Positions 39,533 through 41,838 of a stretch of DNA of 41,838 nucleotides are shown piece after piece (position 1 is the first letter of the stretch; every line of letters begins with the position of its first letter). Made by a program: the position numbers and the translations under genes. The notes below the pieces were generated by a model. It made no database searches. It saw only the letters and a program-made list of their open reading frames with translations, and had not been told where the DNA came from. The DNA is from JAPLSN01 sp964482955 (lineage in GTDB: Bacteria > Spirochaetota > Spirochaetia > Treponematales > UBA12059), in NCBI GenBank assembly GCA_964482955.1, contig CAYZZW010000031.1, forward strand, positions 1 through 41,838, given 5' to 3'.

Positions 39533-40680
39533 AACGTAAATTTCCGATCGAACAGCTGAGCGTGGGCACCCGCTTCACCGCCGACGTCTTCATAGACGGC
39601 TCGAACCTCCTCGTCCCGGCGGACATCCCGGTGCGCCAGAAGGATCTCGAAACCCTGAAAAAGTGGGGCATCGCCTACGTCTATTCCGAAGGCGACATCG
39701 TCGAGACGGCTCCCGAACCCGAGGAGGCGCCCCGCGCGGCCGAGGTGAAGAGCGCCATCGCGCCCACCTTCGGCGGCGACCGGGAGCTTTACAAGTCCTA
39801 CGTGACCATGTCCGACAAATTCGCGGCCATACTCCAGAAGATCGCGGCCAAGGAAAGCGTCGAGCCGCGCAACGTGGACGACATCGCCCAGGAGATCCTC
39901 AAGGTCGTGCGCGACAAGTCGGCCATCGTGACGGCGGCGGTCCTCGGCGACGTGCAGGGCGCGAACGATCGCGCCCGCGGCGGCATCAACACCGCCATAC
40001 TGTCCACCGTGATGGGCATCGCGCTCAAGCTGCCGCCCTACAAGCTGTCGCACCTGGCCACCGGCGCGCTCCTCCACGACGTCGGCATGCTCCGCATCCC
40101 CGAGAGCATCGTCAAGAAGCAGGGCGACCTCACGGGCGACGAGATCCAGAAAATGCGCGCCCATCCGCTCCTGTCGTACCGCGTCATCACGAAGGAGCTG
40201 CTCTACCCGGAGGACATCGGGGTGATCGGCCTCCAGCACCACGAGCGCTGGGACGGCGAAGGCTACCCGCGCAAGACCGCCGGCGCGGAGATCGACCAGC
40301 TGTCGCGCATCGTGTCCGTCGCGGACGCCTTCGAGGCGATGGTGAGCGAAAAGCCCTACCGAAATTCTATCATCGGCTACCACGCCATGAAGAACCTCCT
40401 GTCGGACAACGGACGGCGTTTCGACCCGGAGATCATCAAGACCTTCATCAAGGCGATGGGCATCTATCCGATCGGCTCGCTCGTCCTCCTCAACAACGCC
40501 GTCATCGCGCGCGTCACGCAGACCCACGCCGAGTCGCCGCTCCGGCCCAAGCTCCGCGTCATCGTCGACGAGTTCGGGAAGCACTACGAGGGCCAGGACG
40601 GCGACGTGATCGACCTCGCCACCGAAAAGACCCTCTTCATCGCCAAGGCCATCGACCCCAAGGAGTTCGCCGGGCCGTGA
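39529..40680 (+). CDS. HD-GYP-type phosphohydrolase domain protein
   Basis: A 383-residue cytoplasmic protein. The N-terminal region (1-60, FPIEQLSVGTRFTADVFIDGSNLLVPADIPV) is of the kind that precedes many HD-GYP domains. The HD pair is His183-Asp184 in LLHDVGM, further ligands are His212 (AHP), His237-His238 (QHHER) and Asp266, and the GYP motif is at 245-247 (WDGEGYP). The first metal His, usually in an HSxxVA-like segment, is not present (RARGGINTAILS at 148-159). HD-GYP proteins degrade cyclic di-GMP, but the missing ligand makes activity uncertain. Translational coupling to an FlhB-like gene hints at control of motility. Confidence 0.92.
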   Translation: MKRKFPIEQLSVGTRFTADVFIDGSNLLVPADIPVRQKDLETLKKWGIAYVYSEGDIVETAPEPEEAPRAAEVKSAIAPTFGGDRELYKSYVTMSDKFAAILQKIAAKESVEPRNVDDIAQEILKVVRDKSAIVTAAVLGDVQGANDRARGGINTAILSTVMGIALKLPPYKLSHLATGALLHDVGMLRIPESIVKKQGDLTGDEIQKMRAHPLLSYRVITKELLYPEDIGVIGLQHHERWDGEGYPRKTAGAEIDQLSRIVSVADAFEAMVSEKPYRNSIIGYHAMKNLLSDNGRRFDPEIIKTFIKAMGIYPIGSLVLLNNAVIARVTQTHAESPLRPKLRVIVDEFGKHYEGQDGDVIDLATEKTLFIAKAIDPKEFAGP

Positions 40681-41051
40681 CGGCTCCCGGCCGCCCTTCG
40701 AAAACCGCCCGGGGGCGGGCCGGCGAGGACGAGGCCTGCGCCTTCCTCGAAGCTTCGGGCTGGACGGTCGTGGCGCGGAATTTCCGCACGCGGACCGGGG
40801 AACTGGACGCGGTGGCGCTCCGGGGCGGGGAACTCGCCTTCGTCGAGGTCAAGGTCGTGGACGCCTACGGGCCCGAATCGCTCGAATGGACGATCGGCGC
40901 CAGGAAGCGTCGGAGAATCGCCGAAACGGCTCAATACTTCCTCGCCTGCAATCGACAATATGAATGTATGAAATCGAGGTTCGACGTCGTCCTGGTCCGC
41001 GAAGGCCGCGCATGCGTCCATCTGGAACGGGCTTTCATGGAGCACGCATGA
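40677..41051 (+). CDS. yraN: YraN/UPF0102 family endonuclease-like protein
   Basis: A 124-residue protein with a PD-(D/E)XK-type nuclease core: GRAGEDEACAFLEASGW, then RNFRTRTGELDAVA with Glu42 and Asp44, then LAFVEVKV with Glu57 and Lys59. The family has been linked to Holliday-junction-like nuclease activity, but its role is not settled. The GTG start overlaps the HD-GYP stop as GTGA, and the stop overlaps the next start as ATGA. Confidence 0.93.
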   Translation: MTAPGRPSKTARGRAGEDEACAFLEASGWTVVARNFRTRTGELDAVALRGGELAFVEVKVVDAYGPESLEWTIGARKRRRIAETAQYFLACNRQYECMKSRFDVVLVREGRACVHLERAFMEHA

Positions 41052-41233
41052 GATCCATGACGCTTACCCGGGCCGAGCGGCGCCGCTCTTCGCCCAACCG
41101 GCTTGATGAACTCCGCCTGAAAGTGCATGATGAGTCCTACATTTCCGGGGCCATCCAGCGCATCGCGCAGGTCTTGAGCGCCGAGATCATGAACGGATAC
41201 GGAGTCGATCATGTCGGACGCCCATCGAGATAA
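41048..41233 (+). CDS. Small hypothetical protein of 61 residues
   Basis: A short, charged protein (MRSMTLTRAERRRSSPNRLD at the start) with one amphipathic helix (YISGAIQRIAQVLSAEIMNG). I do not recognise it. Support for the gene is positional: its ATG overlaps the yraN stop as ATGA, and its 3' end overlaps the start of the next gene by 23 bases, as throughout this tightly packed operon. Confidence 0.7.
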   Translation: MRSMTLTRAERRRSSPNRLDELRLKVHDESYISGAIQRIAQVLSAEIMNGYGVDHVGRPSR

Positions 41234-41660
41234 CGGACGCCGTTTCAGGCACCGCCGGCCCGGAGGCCAGGGGCCGCGCCCGGACGAGCGCGACGAGCGC
41301 CGGAACCGGGAGCCGCCCGCCGTCTGCCCGCTCTGCCAGAAACCCATCTTCGACCTGTCGTCCGCCCTGGCCGAACCGCACGCGGGGGCGCCGGTGCACT
41401 TCGACTGCGCCCTCCAGCAGGTCACCGAGCGCGAATCGCTCGGCCCCAAGGAAAAGATCGTCTACATCGGCGCCGGCAACTTCGCGGTGGTCGAATTCCG
41501 CGATCAGTCCGAAACCACCTTCGACCTGAAGCGCAAGGTGGCCTTCGAGCGCAAGGAAACCCCCAGTCCGTGGCGCTCCGCCATGTCTTCCCGCATCGCC
41601 GACCTGGGCATCATGGGTTCGATGCCGACCGCAGAGCCCAACCCGCCGGAATCAACCTAA
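41211..41660 (+). CDS. Hypothetical zinc-ribbon-like protein
   Basis: A 149-residue protein. A basic, Arg-rich N-terminus (residues 1-36) precedes a possible zinc site, CPLC (39-42) with HFDC about 25 residues later. A beta-rich segment (KEKIVYIGAGNFAVVEFRDQSETTFDLKRKVAFE, in order) and a polar tail follow. I do not recognise a named family. It is the last gene of the rpsP operon within the window. A 90-base spacer and the second copy of the long hairpin repeat follow. Confidence 0.8.
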   Translation: MSDAHRDNGRRFRHRRPGGQGPRPDERDERRNREPPAVCPLCQKPIFDLSSALAEPHAGAPVHFDCALQQVTERESLGPKEKIVYIGAGNFAVVEFRDQSETTFDLKRKVAFERKETPSPWRSAMSSRIADLGIMGSMPTAEPNPPEST

Positions 41661-41749
41661 GCCCCGCACGAACAGCGTAGAGCCGCGACCCTTGTGAACC
41701 TATTCGGGAAGGTGCGGCGATTTCAAATCGACAACATCTACCGAGGGGT

Positions 41750-41820
41750 GGGGCATGCAAGTACCCGCGTCGAAAGGGCGCGAGTGAACGCCAAAATAGG
41801 CGCGGGGACGTGCATGCCCC
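41750..41820. repeat. Long hairpin repeat, copy 2
   Basis: The arms 41750-41769 (GGGGCATGCAAGTACCCGCG) and 41801-41820 are complementary at 18 of 20 positions around a 31-base centre, the same arm spacing as copy 1 at 35318-35390. The centre is less self-complementary than in copy 1. It ends in a run of nine C (41817-41825). It lies after the rpsP operon, so the two copies bracket that operon. Confidence 0.85.
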
Positions 41821-41838
41821 CCCCCGCCGGAGCCGTGG

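Overview
The window is a high-GC bacterial chromosome segment, roughly two-thirds G+C by eye. The order rpsP - KH protein - rimM - trmD - rplS - hypothetical - FlhB-like - HD-GYP - yraN at the right end matches, from memory, the order in Treponema. Together with the many secreted, lipoprotein and beta-barrel genes, this suggests a GC-rich, diderm, treponeme-related spirochaete. That assignment is inference from synteny and was not searched.

Layout. 1-3026 (+): 3' end of thrS, a zinc-ribbon/M48-like membrane protein whose HExxH is broken, and a DUF1361 membrane protein. 3052-8341 (-): homoserine dehydrogenase, a TGS-domain nucleoside kinase and a large family-5 solute-binding lipoprotein. 8360-10397 (-): an M30-type metallopeptidase lipoprotein and a small secreted protein, with a clear promoter and terminator. 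10495-16761 (-): a seven-gene operon made of a membrane protein, a winged-helix regulator, an ABC ATPase, two FtsX-type permeases, a LolA-like protein and a beta-barrel protein. Its strong promoter is followed at once by a 27-bp palindromic operator. 17007-20823 (-): a polar amino-acid ABC importer and a MATE exporter, ending in a hairpin array that includes a terminator. 20885-28538: amidase, hemerythrin, MsrA, RsmE, a secreted protein, a long-chain acyl-CoA synthetase under a promoter/operator, and a tRNA-dihydrouridine synthase.

28550-32400 is accessory DNA. It holds an AT-rich foreign gene, a REP-associated tyrosine transposase (RAYT) inside clusters of a 13-bp palindrome (GGTGCCTGGCACC or its complement), an Imm11-like orphan, tandem repeats and a 20-bp-stem hairpin. 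32418-35067 (-) carries a small conserved-looking protein, a CsgG/FlgO-like domain fused to a beta-barrel, and a membrane protein. 35318-41660 (+) is the housekeeping rpsP-trmD-rplS operon with translationally coupled flagellar-export-like, HD-GYP and yraN genes.

The most unusual structure is non-coding. Two intergenic regions (7182-7275 and 33883-34121) share two conserved sequence modules, in the same order and orientation, but the perfect hairpins beside and between the modules are unrelated in sequence. A third region (16869-16989) is another run of consecutive hairpins. Several more dispersed repeat families (a 73-nt hairpin beside rpsP and at the window end, an AAGCTT repeat, a CTTCGTG repeat, a GTCCATAG repeat) fill the other gaps.
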